Shown here in pieces: positions 52,448 through 63,962 of a stretch of 64,000 nt of DNA (positions are counted from its first letter, which is position 1; each line of letters starts with the position of its first letter). A program made the position numbers and the translations under genes. Below the pieces are notes generated by a model, which saw only the letters and a list, made by a program, of their open reading frames with translations, made no database searches and was not told the DNA's origin. Origin of the DNA: Mesocentrotus franciscanus (taxonomy: Eukaryota; Echinodermata; Echinoidea; Camarodonta; Strongylocentrotidae); NCBI GenBank assembly GCA_037976565.1, contig CP137673.1:1662851-1726850 (forward strand), read 5' to 3'.

Positions 52448-52530
52448 GTGACTCCGTGCACTACCGGTACAAAGTTCAATGGACATGCGCAGTTCAGACC
52501 ACCGTTAGAGCTAGAGCTCCTAGGCCCAGG
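52448..52530 (-). promoter_or_regulatory. probable Miro non-coding first exon and promoter
   Basis: A good donor (GGAGTCAC|GTAAGTT on the minus strand) ends at 52448. It is preceded, in transcription order, by ACTGCGCATGTCC (about 52482-52494), which resembles an NRF-1 binding site (GCGCATGCGC type). That would fit a nuclear-encoded mitochondrial gene. No TATA box is evident. Inferred from position and motif only. Confidence 0.35.
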
Positions 52531-52813
52531 CTCAATTCGAATCCTTATGACTTTTCAAGTTTCGTTTTAGTTTGTTAAAATGGAAAATAAGATTTTAATT
52601 TTTAGATATTCTAAGATTAAGGATTTTAGAAAACAAGGGGGCCATCAATGAAGCTTGCTAACACCCGGTACTAGTAGTAGTAGTACAGTTTGTAGTAGTA
52701 TAATAGTTTATATATAGACTATATATTAGTAGTAGTCCCGGTATAGCTAGTATATAGTGGCAATAATGTTATAAAGAACTTATTTGCCCCTCTGCAACCA
52801 TGAAGATGAAAGA
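52531..52813. other. no recognisable gene
   Basis: Contains short TAGTAG trinucleotide runs (about 52670-52735); otherwise nothing. Confidence 0.4.
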
Positions 52814-54561
52814 GGCGGCGGAGCGACTTCCAAAGTGTGGGGGGGGGCACCAACAAAAAAAGGAACTTTCTGGAGAGAAAAAAGGGCACCTACAAAGGGA
52901 AATCTCAAAGCGAAAATATACAGTTTTTTTAGACATTGGTATATACCCCTACATTGTGATTACATTATCAGGGATGATTTCAATATTTGTTTCTCTTTAT
53001 ACATCATACAAGATATGGCTTAAGCAACATACCTTGCAGTTGGGTGTGATGGTTTGAATATTCTTTTGCGACCGAGCGAAGCAAGCGAGAATTTGTTTAA
53101 AGCTATTTGTGAGCGTACGTCGCAGTGCGAAAAATTACATCTTATAAAGAGGAAAAACCCAATCCTGATGGGGTTATAAGCACATTCTCATAACGGAAGA
53201 CTGAAAAGACCTTTGATAAGTAACATAATTATATCTTCTATAAATGCGAGCGAGCGTAGCGAGCGACCTCAGTTGGTGGAAATCGGTCTAAGTCGCTTTA
53301 CTAGGGGCACCTTTAATCGGATGAGATGAAAAGGGAACACTTATACCAAAAGGGATAAAGACACTTATTAGAAAAGGTAATTATCAGAGGTGAAAGTGGA
53401 CACTTCTTACACCTGAAAAGAGGCACTCTCCAGAGATGAAAAGGGCACTTATGAGAATGGCAAATGAGCATTTGTCGACGGAAAAGGGGCACCCATCGGA
53501 TTTTGATAGAGGCATTTATCAGAGGTGAAAAAGGGGCAATTATAAAAAGGGGATAGGTCCCTTATTAGAAAGGAAAAGAGGCACGTATCATTGTTAAAAG
53601 GGAAATTATCAGAGGTAAAAAGGGGACTTATGAGAATGAAAAAGGGGCACCTATGATTAGGAAAATGCGCATTTATTGAAAGAAAAGGGGCACCGATCAG
53701 ATTTTAAGAGGGGCATTTATCAGAGGTGAAAGGGGGCATTTATGAGAAGGGGGAAGTGGCTCTTATTAAACAGAAAAAGAGGCACATGTTGAAATAAACG
53801 GGGCACTTATAAGAGATGAAAAGGGATAATTATGAGAAGGGGAAGGGGCACTTATAAAAAGGAAAAAGAGCATTCATTAGAAAGGAAAAGGGGTACGTGT
53901 CAAAATAAAAGGAGCATTTATTAAAGTTTAAAAGGGGCACTCATCGGAGATGAAAAGAGCACTCATCAGGAGGGAAAGGGGCACTTGTCAAAGTAAAACG
54001 AGCATCGTTCAGATTTGAATAGGGGCAATTATCTGAAGTGAAAAAGAGTAACTTCTCGTACCTGAAAAGGGTCATTTACCAGAGACGAAAAGGGGCACTT
54101 ATTAGAAAGGAAAAGGGGCCCATGTGAAAATAAAAGGTGCGCTTATCCGAGTTAAAAAGGGGTAGTTATTAAAAGGGGAAGGGGCACTTGTCAAAGTAAA
54201 AGAAGCACCTCTCAGATTTGAATAGGGAAATTATCAGAGGTGAAGGGGGCACTTATTAAAAGTGAGAAGGGGTACTTCTCGTACCTGAAAAGGGGCACTT
54301 ACTAGAGATTAAAAAGGGCACCTATGAGAATGGAATATGGACCATTATTGCAAAGGAAAATGGGAACTTGTCGAAGGAAAGGGGGCACGTGTCAAAATAA
54401 AAGGGGCACTTATCAGAAGTGAAAAGAAGAAGGGCACTTTTCCTATGTAAAAGGGGCACTTTTCTTTGTAAAAAAGGGGTACTTTTCCTATGTAAAGGGG
54501 GGCACTTTTGGGGTAACTTGAACAAGTGGGGGCACTGTGCCCCCCCCCGGAAGCGCCGCCG
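52814..54561. mobile_element. inverted-repeat-bounded element around a degenerate GGGGCAC minisatellite
   Basis: Left end GGCGGCGGAGCG...CTTCC...GGGGGGGGGCAC and right end GTGCCCCCCCCC...GGAAGCGCCGCC are inverted. About 1.2 kb of the interior (53290-54535) is a degenerate array whose units contain AAAAGGGGCACTTATCAGAG. Two copies of GCGAGCGTAGCGAGCGA-like sequence precede it (about 53070 and 53250). Minus-strand frames with repeated F-Y/K-V-P are artefacts. Confidence 0.65.
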
Positions 54562-54765
54562 TTGCTCTGTGCAGCTGTTGAAGAACATTGACTGTTGAAT
54601 AATTTATTGGGGTCAAATAAATTCATCTCCTGGATGCCTAAATTTCCTAAGTTTTATCTTTAAAATGTTCACTTTTTGGAAATATACTATATACATGGAA
54701 TGGTGATGATACAACAATAACAAGAACAACAACAATGTTAATAGGCCTAATAATAATCTCTCCCA

Positions 54766-54800
54766 CCCCTTCCCCTCTCTCTCTCTCTCTCTCTCTCTAG
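54766..54800. repeat. CT microsatellite
   Basis: CT run of about 13 units plus flanking C-rich sequence. Confidence 0.95.
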
Positions 54801-55440
54801 TCTCAAGCTCTGCAATGAGAAAGTTGAGAAGATGTGGGCGGGGAGGGGTGTGGCGCGGTCTGGGCGTTCCATTATATTGCTACCGCGGAGAGTTTGTGGG
54901 AATGCAGGAGCCATCTCAAGTCTGGCGGGAAATGAAGGGGACTTCGATTTGTCAATTCTCTTTATGCACATTCAACCAGTGAGTCGGTAGAAACCTATAG
55001 CAGAAGAGGTTCGCTTGTGTTGATATGTATGGATGATAACGCGAGGTTGCATAACATTTCTTATGTTCCAATTTGTAGGCGCATTTGTTACCTTTATGAG
55101 TATTGTCTTCTCATTTTTATGTGTCGAAAATGATAGTTTAATATTGTTTTATTGTAGGCCTATGAACCGTTTCGAAAATACGAGCCTAATTGGTTGTAGT
55201 AAATGAATGAAAGATATAGTCTTCCATTTTTACTTCTAGTTTCTACTAGCTACTTCTATATAGCTAATGGAAGTAGCTAGTTGCCACGTGCTTCGTGTTA
55301 ATAATTTAATTGACCCATATATCTATATAATCTAATGTATAGTTGATACCTAAAACCTGTGATCTCAATTAATTCAATGAGATCTGTCACAAATAATCGG
55401 CAACTAAAGCATGGCATAAGCCAACATATATGATGACATT
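54801..55440. other. no recognisable feature
   Basis: Unique-looking DNA. The only frame of note (54747-54971, minus) derives partly from the CT repeat. Confidence 0.4.
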
Positions 55441-56621
55441 CCCAGGTCGAAATTCCAATAGGATCCGATAGCCTATTGGACCATCAGAAACCATTAGAGC
55501 TATTGGTGTCTAATGGTTTCAATAGGGAAAGTGAAATATTGGACCCACAGAAACCAATAGAAAATATCTATTGGACCAACACAAACCCACAGAAAAAATG
55601 CTGATGGACCAACAGAAAGCTTCTATTGGACCAACATCCACCCACGTCTTCTATGGGTTTCTGTTGGTCCATTAGATATTTTCTTCTATTATGGGTTTCT
55701 GTTGGTCCATTAGATACTTTCTATGGGTTCCTGTTGGTCCATTAGAGACCTTTCTATGGGTTTCTTATGGTCCCATATTCTGAATTCCCTATTGAATCCA
55801 CTAGTCCAATGACTTCTATTGGTAAATCAATAATGATAAATTTAAAATCGATTTTAGCAACTGTCCACAAAAAAGGTATATTCTAATCTCAATTGCATAA
55901 ACTTCATCACAATGATCACTTGAAGTGAGTTTCAGAATATCCTTTAATTAACGAAAGGCTTTTACTATTCTATATAATAAACATACATGAATTGTTTCTT
56001 GGTTAGTAATCATTATAATCAATATATCTATTGCTAAAATGTGAATGTAATAGTTACATGATCACACAAATAATCTATTGGTCATTAATTGCCGAAAGAA
56101 TTAAAAATTACAAAATTGATGTGCATTGTCATAAGTTGCTTAACAAATTATGATAAATGTATTTTTCTGTGAAGACGTGTAAAGTAATCATGAATATGCA
56201 TGAGATAGATTTAGCTGTTGGTTTCTAATGGTTTCTATTGGACCTATTGGTTTCTATTGGTCCCTTTGGGTTCTATTGGTCTCATTGGTCCTATTGGTCC
56301 TATTGGTCCTATCGGTTCTATTGGTCTTATTGGTTTCTATTGGTCCTATTGCTTTCTATTGGTCCTATCGGTCCTATTGGTTTTATTGGTCTTATTGGTT
56401 TCTATTGGTCCTATTGGTTTCTAATGGTCCTATTGGTTTCTATTTCTATTGGTTTCTATGGGTGCTATTGGTTTCTATTGGTTTCTGATGGTTTGAATGG
56501 TCTCTATTGGATTCAATTCTATGGGTCCAACAGAAACCAATAGACTCCAACAGAAACCATTAGAGACCAATAGAATTTTTCTAATGGTCTCTATTGGTCT
56601 CTATGGGATTTTCGACCTGGG
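55441..56621. mobile_element. 1.18-kb inverted-repeat element whose arms are CTATTGGTCC-type minisatellites
   Basis: The termini CCCAGGTCGAAA and TTTTCGACCTGGG are inverted. The left arm (55455-55800) and right arm (56212-56600) are built of reshuffled short phrases: CTATTGGTCC, TATTGGTTT, CAACAGAAACC, CCATTAGA. The middle (about 55800-56210) is AT-rich and unique. Open frames reading GPIGPIG or FYWSYW are artefacts. Confidence 0.8.
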
Positions 56622-57556
56622 TTGCAAACTCATTTATTATATCCAGTTTTGACAAGCTACATACATGTACATTATATACACAATTTGGCTTTCACGCAGC
56701 AACAAAATGGTTGGTTGTTAATACATCATAATTATTCGATTTATCAGTACAACCGGGATTTTGCACTTAGTTTAAAGTAAGCATACGAGAAAATTATTTT
56801 CAAAGTTTAGGTACGCCCTCATGATGATTTATCCAAAAGGAAAAAAATGATAAAAGTACTAAAAGAAAGAAAAAGTCTAAGAGGCAGCACCAATATCGAT
56901 CTGCGAATGGCATATATATTTCTAGTACAATTTAAATAATTTCATTTTATTTAAAATTTCATTAACACTTATGAATTATTACAACAATTTTGTTAAAAAC
57001 CGGAAAATTAAACAATGCAAAACGCCATTTTTTTCTGGGATAGTGTCTAATACCTGAATTATTTATTTGATGAAAACTTACAGTTCCTTTTAAACCAAAT
57101 TTCTACAGGCCTTTCAGCTACACAATACGACTATAAAAAATTATCATTACCAAGTGTTGGCCTTTCAGTTTTAACATACACAGGTTTCAAGCTTTATAGA
57201 ACATTTTACAATTTTGAAATCAAACTACTTCATGTATAAAGTTTCCAATACATATTTGCATAATGCGTTTTATCAAGTTGTAATATGTATCAATGGCAGA
57301 CTTTTTTCAGTAAATTAGATGTAATTTAAATAATATAATGTTGAAGTTGACAAACGTATGTTTACAAATGTGTTAATTTCTCTCCTGTTGACAAAAGTTG
57401 TGGTATGTAAGATTGTTCTTCAAAAGGTTAGGGAAAAGAACAAAATACAATCGAATAAACGTTTACATTCCTTATCCAATCTATATAAGTGTGAAATATA
57501 ACAGCCACTAAAAACATTATACATCAAACCGACCTGTTGATTCCATTTAAAAACTA
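56622..57556. other. no recognisable feature
   Basis: AT-rich DNA with no exon or repeat identified. Confidence 0.4.
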
Positions 57557-57734
57557 GGCGTTGTGGCGTACGTGCGCCTGTAATCTAGCTAACAGTGGAA
57601 GTTACAAACTGATTCAGCCGAGGACGCAGGTTCGAAACTGAGTTCGGATGGTGACGTTAAAGGTCGATCCCCAGACGTAAATAATCATATCTGATTGATA
57701 CACGTCTGTAAAAACCCAATCACACACACACACG
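57557..57734 (+). mobile_element. SINE, possibly with a 7SL-like head, ending in an AC run
   Basis: The head GGCGTTGTGGCGTACGTGCG CCTGTAATCTAGCTA resembles the 5' domain of 7SL RNA (GGCG...GTGCCTGTAATCCAGCTA). It is followed by GCAGGTTCGAAACTG, a B-box-like site, then a body (GACGTTAAAGGTCGATCCC, TGATTGATACACGTCTGTAA). An AC dinucleotide run ends it. It is a retroposed element; the 7SL origin is only suggested by this resemblance. Confidence 0.55.
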
Positions 57735-59540
57735 ATTTAATAATGTACTGTACGAAATATAGTACTTTATTTCGTTTCATTCTTCTGCCATGAACAATCA
57801 AAATAACAATAGAGCATATCCTTACAAAAAATTCTTAAAATACTGCAATACATGTGTATGTATAGATATATACCATAAATCTTACGATTAGAATACACTG
57901 GCCTATTCAACTGTTGTATGCTGCACGTCAAACTGATTGGATATATACAAAACAAATCAACAAACCTATACGCTCACACATTAAAAACAAAATCACAATT
58001 CATTTCCTTTTCATATCGTGTGCCAGCACACAAAATATATAAGGAAATCAACTATGAAAACCAATCACAAAAGGAGGCTCACTATTTCTCTGTTCCAATT
58101 TTTTTCATGCATGATGATAAAACCATATAAAACGAAAGTTATTATCAAATGAATACATACTTGCCTTGAGTTTAAATGAACACCGTTGTGAGGATGTGCA
58201 CTCTTATCACATAAATGAAACCTATTCGAGTACCTTTTTTATATACTGATTATCTTTAGCAAACTCGTACAGTATATTCCCTTCATATGGGAATCTTTTT
58301 TAAAATCATTTTCTTCAACAGGAGAACTAAATTCATCTTATTTTTCTTGAACTCGAAGGGCGTGATAAATCCACATTCTACTTTCTTTGAAGACTTGCCC
58401 TAAATATCTTAACGCCATTCTGGTTTTCAGTATAAAGCAAACAGTTAGAGTGGCCTCCATATAATATGAATTGCTGATTCTGTTGCAAGACATTAGTGAA
58501 TATATAATTGTTTTTAAACAGATGGGTGAACACACATACAATGTATACACATCAAATTGAGCAAAGTCATCACTAAACTTGCGACCTATTTACATCAACT
58601 AGTTATAAAAAAACCGTTTTACATGTTGTAGTAAAATCCACAAACAACGCAGAGATAATATTCCAATTTAAATCATAATGAAGAGTAAATGTTTGTGAAT
58701 CTTTTATCAGTTGTAAGAAATCAAGGTTTAATAGTGATTTTTAGAATGGATGAAAGACATTGAGCTGGAGAGAATATAAAATCGTAATACACGAGGTCAG
58801 ATAAGAAACCCTGTATTTAATTTAATACTGTATAACACCTTATCGCATGAGTCGGTTCGAAAAAAACATTAATAACTTCATCTGAAAGCCCATATCAGTT
58901 GCAAGATGATCTACAAGTATTTAATACTTTAAAAGGTTGAGTACTTTGGTTAAATATGAATACACAATTCAAGGTGATACATTAGTTGGTGTGATGCAGC
59001 TTTAAAAACTACTAACAAACATGAAATTTATTAAAGTAATTTGTATTTGCCACAGATATCGTGAAAGTAAATGTATTAAAACAGGCCAACACAGCTTTTC
59101 AAATAACAGTCGTTATAAAATGCACACTTTTTAAATAAAACATTGCATTCATAGTACTTATATAATTATGTTTATTTTTTCACCTAATCTTGAAATGTTT
59201 TGGTAAAACTAAAACTGACTTAACAGGATGCCTAAATCATACTATATTTCATAATACATGTATATCCATTTAGATGTATTGATCCATAAATCATGTTTGA
59301 TAATAATGCTATTATTTTTTTTTAACACGATCAAGACTGATCGTATTGTTGAACTTAAAATTTGAAACTGAAATTGTATCGCATAAAAAAACATGTCATT
59401 TAAAATCAAACTTACAATTTCATCAGAAGACAAAAACAAAACAAAAATAGAATTGAATTAAAACACGCACGCACATATATAGTTACTTCTCATTTTTGTA
59501 CAAATCAAATACAGTATATACAAAGTATTGTTGGAGTAGT
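57735..59540. other. 3' flank (probable 3' UTR) of the EGF-domain gene
   Basis: AT-rich DNA directly downstream (minus strand) of the EGF gene stop. It contains several TTTATT (complement of AATAAA), for example near 59165 and 57767, but none can be chosen as the poly(A) signal. No other feature. Confidence 0.4.
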
Positions 59541-59625
59541 CTATAATACCGTCCTAGGTGGCTCGAATTCGTCTGTTGTAATCGGCCAAGGGGCTTCGTA
59601 GCTATTCACCTCAGCAACTGTAGCA
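59541..59625 (-). CDS. EGF gene: terminal exon g with stop
   Basis: Completes a His codon and encodes ATVAEVNSYEAPWPI, then TTDEFEPPRTVL and TAG (59543-59541). Acceptor TTCCACAG|TGCT. The alternative acceptor 8 nt further on gives an immediate stop. Confidence 0.85.
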
Positions 59626-62600
59626 CTGTGGAATAAAATATATTAGGGATCGCTGATGACTATATGGGTAACAGATTGAATTCCAAATTGCTTAAGTTAC
59701 CAGAGGGCCTACTATCCTCCCGTAAAATAGATGTCTCTATCGAGTATTCTTTGCTTCAATCACAGTTAATTTTCTTTAGTAACGGAGACGATGGGTACGT
59801 TACAATATAGAACTTTTAAAAGTGATTGGCATCTTCAAATGATTGAAATGAGTTTGCTGTGAAGTTTGATGAAAAATATAGTCTATATGGGTCAATCAAA
59901 TTGACGATTTGCTTCAGCTTCTAATTTTAAACACAACTGTAAATATAATTAGGGCTCGAAGTAGATACAAGTTCATTTTGTAATTGCAAGGAAATCGCCA
60001 ATATTAATGTAACATTAACAAATCTCAAGGCTTGTTCACGTATATGCCGCGGTTTACATTTACTTTGGCACATGAGCCAACCATACATTTACTTTATGAG
60101 TATCTGCAGTTTCAGTTAATTATTAATATTCATGGAACAATGTTTTGAGTCAGCTAAATGTTAGTTTGCAATCACGTTGCATCGGAAAACTACGAATCTT
60201 AGCAGAAAATCTTTATGAGAGTACTATGTTCATGCGAAAAGATGCATTTACATAGCGGATAAAATAGCTGAAGAAGATGGAAGATTCAAACTTACTGAGT
60301 GCCATTATCTGGAGGCACAAAGCCATAGATGTTTTCATCAGTATGATTTTTACTAGCTGATGATGGAATACCATGCTGACGAGACATTGCTGATAACCGT
60401 CCATCATCTAGAGCACCGTCGCCATGGTGACGAGCTGCCTGCTCAGCGTCATAACGGATTCGACGATTTTTGCTGAAGGAGAAAGATGAGGAAAATATAA
60501 AATGATATATGGTTGCATCACTGCAGAGTTAATACATTAAAATAACAGAAGTGAGTGAGACTTGTGTTTTACAGAGAGTGAGGGGAGGGGGGCGAGGGGC
60601 GAGGAATAAGAATATGGGCATATCAAACAAAACAGATGTCAAGACGAAAGCACGTATAAAGAGATGATAGAAAATATATTGGCACAAAGGGAAAAGGGTA
60701 ATTACGGATCACGATCCAAATAACCTCGAAAAACCAGCATTGATTCAATGTCTATGATTTGCAGGGAGCAACATTGAAATAATGAAATTTAAACGTCACC
60801 AATTGAAAAGTGTGAACATTGCAATGACGTATTACATAATGTCTCTATTGGATACACAATAGAGTATCGCAAGTGAGTTGATTCTGTAAATATAGTTGCG
60901 ATCGTGATCATTATTTACTATTAAACGGAAAAGAGGTTTTAAATTGTCTTACTTTGAATTGCAATTTTTGACAATCACAGTGCAGACGACGATGATGAAG
61001 ACGATACCCAGGACGACACCGACGATAACTGCGATCCATTTGGGTTCCTGTAGGACTTGCAGAACACTGTTGGACGTAGCAGTAACCACTACAAGTACAA
61101 TATCAAACATAGAATCCATCAATCTGATTTATACATTGGTTTGTAAGTTAAAGGACAGGAAACAAAATATAGCATGTCTGCTAAAACCAGCCTTTAGCTT
61201 TGATAAACTTTGCAGCAAATATTCTTCTTTCATGCAGATACAATCTGCAACTAATTTGATCCTCATCATTTACACTACGACTTGGAAATTTAAAATCAAT
61301 AAATCATGTCAGAAGAACCAAATACAAGAATATCACTGACCTTAGGTAGCGCAATGTGTGCCTACAATATTTGGTCTTTGTTTTTGTTTAAACGGAATGC
61401 CTGCTTTGTAAATGTTTTAAGTCATCCAAAAGAAATAACATTTTTTACTGAAAATGTACCATTCATAATCTCTTAATAATAGCTTAATAAGAGTAAAGAT
61501 TACACATTAAAAACAGCTAAAACCTCTTCTTGATTGAATCTAACTTGTAAACGAATGAAACCAAACACGACCCCGAATGAAATAGTGTGAATATAAATAA
61601 TAAATCAATTTAAACTGCATCTTCTTAAACCCTGTAAAGGGACATACCTGATTCACAGTTATCTCCTGTGAAGCCTGCATCACACTGACAGCTATAGGCA
61701 GCTCCATTAGGGATACAAGCAGCTCCATTCAGACAAGGGTTACTCGTACAACCAGCTTGAACTAACGGGTATAGAAACGAGAAAAAAATAGAATATTCAA
61801 TTAATCTGGTAAAAAGGTAAATATTTAAACAGGTTCAAGGAAACTATACTCTCGAGCCAAAACCTGTAAGTAGATTTCATATATTCATATTATGTCAGAG
61901 CTCATTTTTATGTCCATACATTTCAATGTTGCAATTGTGTTTGCCTTGTATTGACTAGGCAATTCCTAGGGCAGATTCTAGTTGTAATATTTAATTGATT
62001 ATACAAAAGATGTAACTATGATTCTCTGATCAACAAGCAACTTTAGCGATTTTTTTTCTTTCTACTCCTTTATACCTTTTTAATGTCTCTCTGAAAAAAA
62101 TACACAGGTAGGAGGAACTCGGTTCAAAAATTGAAAAAAAGAAATGCCAATTTTTATTTAAAAAAACAAACATTCATTTTAAACCACTAAATAATTTTAA
62201 AACTGATTTTCCTTTTTAAAATTCTTAGCATCAAACGCAATATGGTCATGCAAAAAATAATGCAGCCTGTGCAGAAATTTGTCGCCCTCTCTACTGATAC
62301 ATCTGTTATATCTTTTAGGGCTCTGAATCGAAAGATATTGAACCAAACCACAAAATGTGGAGGGATTTTCACGAAAAGGGTAACAGTATGGTATCTTACC
62401 TTCGCAGTTAGTACCCAGATAATCAGGTGCACATACACAGGTATACTGATTATCCCCATTGATACACGGTCTGCTATTCTGACACGGACTGCTAGCACAC
62501 TCATCAATATCTGGAAAGAAAATAGTAATTCGATTGGATTAATTCTATTTATTCATCCAGTTTTTCAGATTGAAATCAAGGACAGAAGGTCTATGATGAT

Positions 62601-63962
62601 TATTATTTCTATTTTTGAATTTATTATTTGAAAAAAAACTATATTGGTGAAAAAATACATTGCCGAATGGACAGTAAACAGTTTATATCAATTTAAATTT
62701 CTATACAGGAATACAATAAATGAAGAACTGAGAGATGGAAAAGCAATGGGCTATAGCACTTAATTAAAGATTACACATTTTCCGCTGAGCGCTCGCCTCA
62801 TGAGCGGCTAGCGTACATAATTATCCCAAATGATACATTCACTGGGAATCTGATAGTGAATGTATAAATAGATTCATAGAATAAAAAAATCAAACACGGT
62901 GCATTTACTTTCTTGTTTGACACTACTGTTAGACAAGACAGCAAAGCACAACAACAAGAAAACAGGTCAGTGCATTCACGATGACATGCACGAATAGAAA
63001 GAATTCTTATGCCAAAAATGTTGGTTTGGAACGAAGCAATATATTTATAAGTAAATTATTTCCAGTTATTTCATGAAGGCATAGAAAGCAGATAATTATC
63101 ATGTTTTTCTTAAACAAAATAAATAAGGCTGGATTATTTCTTAAACAACATGAAACAAAAACAACAAATCCGATAAGAGGGAGAGAGAGAGAGAGAGAAA
63201 GAGAAAGAGAGAGAGAGAGAGATGGAGGAGGAGGAGGAGCAGTAGTAGTAATAGCCTACCTTCTGAGCATTGTGAACCTGTCCTCCCACTGCGGCATGCA
63301 CATGTGTATCCACCAATGGTGTTGGTACATTGTTGGAATGACTGACATGGGCTGCTGGTAAGACATTCATTCGCATCTAAAAGAGGGTACAAAATGAATA
63401 ATAAACGAAGGAATTGGTACGGAAATAGAAATATCAAAGCTACACCCACAAGATAATCTTAAATAAAATTGAACAATTCGAAATAAATTGTAAGAATGTG
63501 ATGCAATCTACAAAATAACACGACTACTGAGCAAGAGAATGGTCGGAAAACATAAAAATTAAAACAGAGTGAAACACATGTAAAAAACAGAACTTCGGAA
63601 TTATTTATACAGCCAAGGATTTTGATCCTGTGTAAAGCTATCCTAATAAGAATAAAAATCTATGTATTGAGATGTATGAACTTGACAATAATATCACGCT
63701 TATGATGAGAAAAATCCTTCATATTTAAGAATCACGAAGAGGAAATTGCCAAAGAGTCGATCGGAAAGAGAAACGTACTATGTGCAAAGAATGTAAAATA
63801 AAATCAATGGTCAAGTATATTTATTTTACAGTTAGTTACCTGTTTCACATATGTCACCAGTCCAATTTGGTGGGCAGTCACACATAGCTACATCAGATAC
63901 TGTGTTGATGTAACATGTACCACCGTTAAAGCAGTCCTTCTCTGGAGGGTCACTACAAGAAC
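59541..63962 (-). CDS. EGF-repeat single-pass membrane protein, 3' part (7 exons; gene continues beyond the window)
   Basis: Exons 63962-63840, 63376-63260, 62510-62400 and 61755-61648 each encode one EGF-like domain with six cysteines and are phase 1 at both ends, the usual exon-shuffling pattern. Exon 61088-60953 encodes the juxtamembrane stretch and a ~23-residue helix (WIAVIVGVVLGIVFIIVVCT). Exons 60472-60296 and 59625-59541 encode a cytoplasmic tail of about 92 residues. EGF 2 and 3 have the D-x-N/D-E-C calcium-binding start and the C-x-N-x4-Y-x-C-x-C hydroxylation pattern. EGF 3 (CASSPC) and EGF 4 (CTSNPC) match the C-x-S-x-P-C O-glucosylation consensus known from Notch. The tail has an endocytosis-like YGFV and ends T-V-L, a class I PDZ ligand. 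The 5' end is missing, so the protein cannot be named. Confidence 0.88.
60296..60472 (-). CDS. EGF gene: cytoplasmic tail exon f
   Basis: Begins KNRRIRYDAEQAARHHGDG (basic, juxtamembrane) and ends NHTDENIYGFVPPDNGT. Y-G-F-V fits a YxxPhi sorting motif. Acceptor CTTCAG|CAAAA, donor CTCA|GTAAGT. Confidence 0.88.
60953..61088 (-). CDS. EGF gene: transmembrane exon e
   Basis: Encodes a short Ser/Thr-rich stalk (VTATSNSVLQVLQEPK), the transmembrane helix, and the stop-transfer start KNCNS. Phase 1 in, phase 2 out (CAAA|GTAAGA). Confidence 0.92.
61648..61755 (-). CDS. EGF gene: EGF-like domain exon d
   Basis: Encodes A-GCTSNPCLNGAACIPNG and CQCDAGFTGDNCES, with six cysteines. O-glucose consensus CTSNPC. 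Donor TCAG|GTATGT. Confidence 0.95.
62400..62510 (-). CDS. EGF gene: calcium-binding EGF exon c
   Basis: Starts D-IDECASSPC and has CINGDNQYTCVC. 37 codons, phase 1 at both ends. Carries the O-glucose consensus CASSPC. Confidence 0.95.
63176..63240. repeat. GA/GGA microsatellite
   Basis: GA repeats with GAAA interruptions, then GGAGGAGGA and AGTAGT, next to EGF exon b. Open frames through it are partly artefact. Confidence 0.93.
63260..63376 (-). CDS. EGF gene: calcium-binding EGF exon b
   Basis: Starts D-A-NEC and has CTNTIGGYTCAC, the Asn-hydroxylation/calcium pattern. 39 codons, phase 1 at both ends. A GA/GGA repeat (63176-63240) begins 20 bp beyond its donor. Confidence 0.94.
63840..63962 (-). 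CDS. EGF gene: EGF-like domain exon a
   Basis: 40 codons with spacing C-x7-C-x5-C-x10-C-x-C-x8-C, reading GSCSDPPEKDCFNGGTC and ending CPPNWTGDICET. Acceptor TTCACAG|GTTC, donor ACAG|GTAACT. It lacks the calcium-binding start. Confidence 0.93.

Larger units (their letters stand above)
59626..63839 (-). other. introns of the EGF gene
   Basis: Six introns of about 0.46-0.88 kb. AT-rich, with one GA/GGA repeat (63176-63240). No further EGF exon was seen between the listed ones. Confidence 0.6.

Noticed and set aside
52784..54626. Frames in the 52.8-54.6 kb element (for example repeated CPFYIGKVP)
   Set aside because: They translate the degenerate GGGGCAC repeat on the complement and change frame with every unit.
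56218..56543. Collagen-like GPIGPIGPIG and aromatic FYWSYW frames
   Set aside because: Three overlapping frames of the same CTATTGGTCC repeat; composition follows the repeat, no signal peptide or flanking exons.
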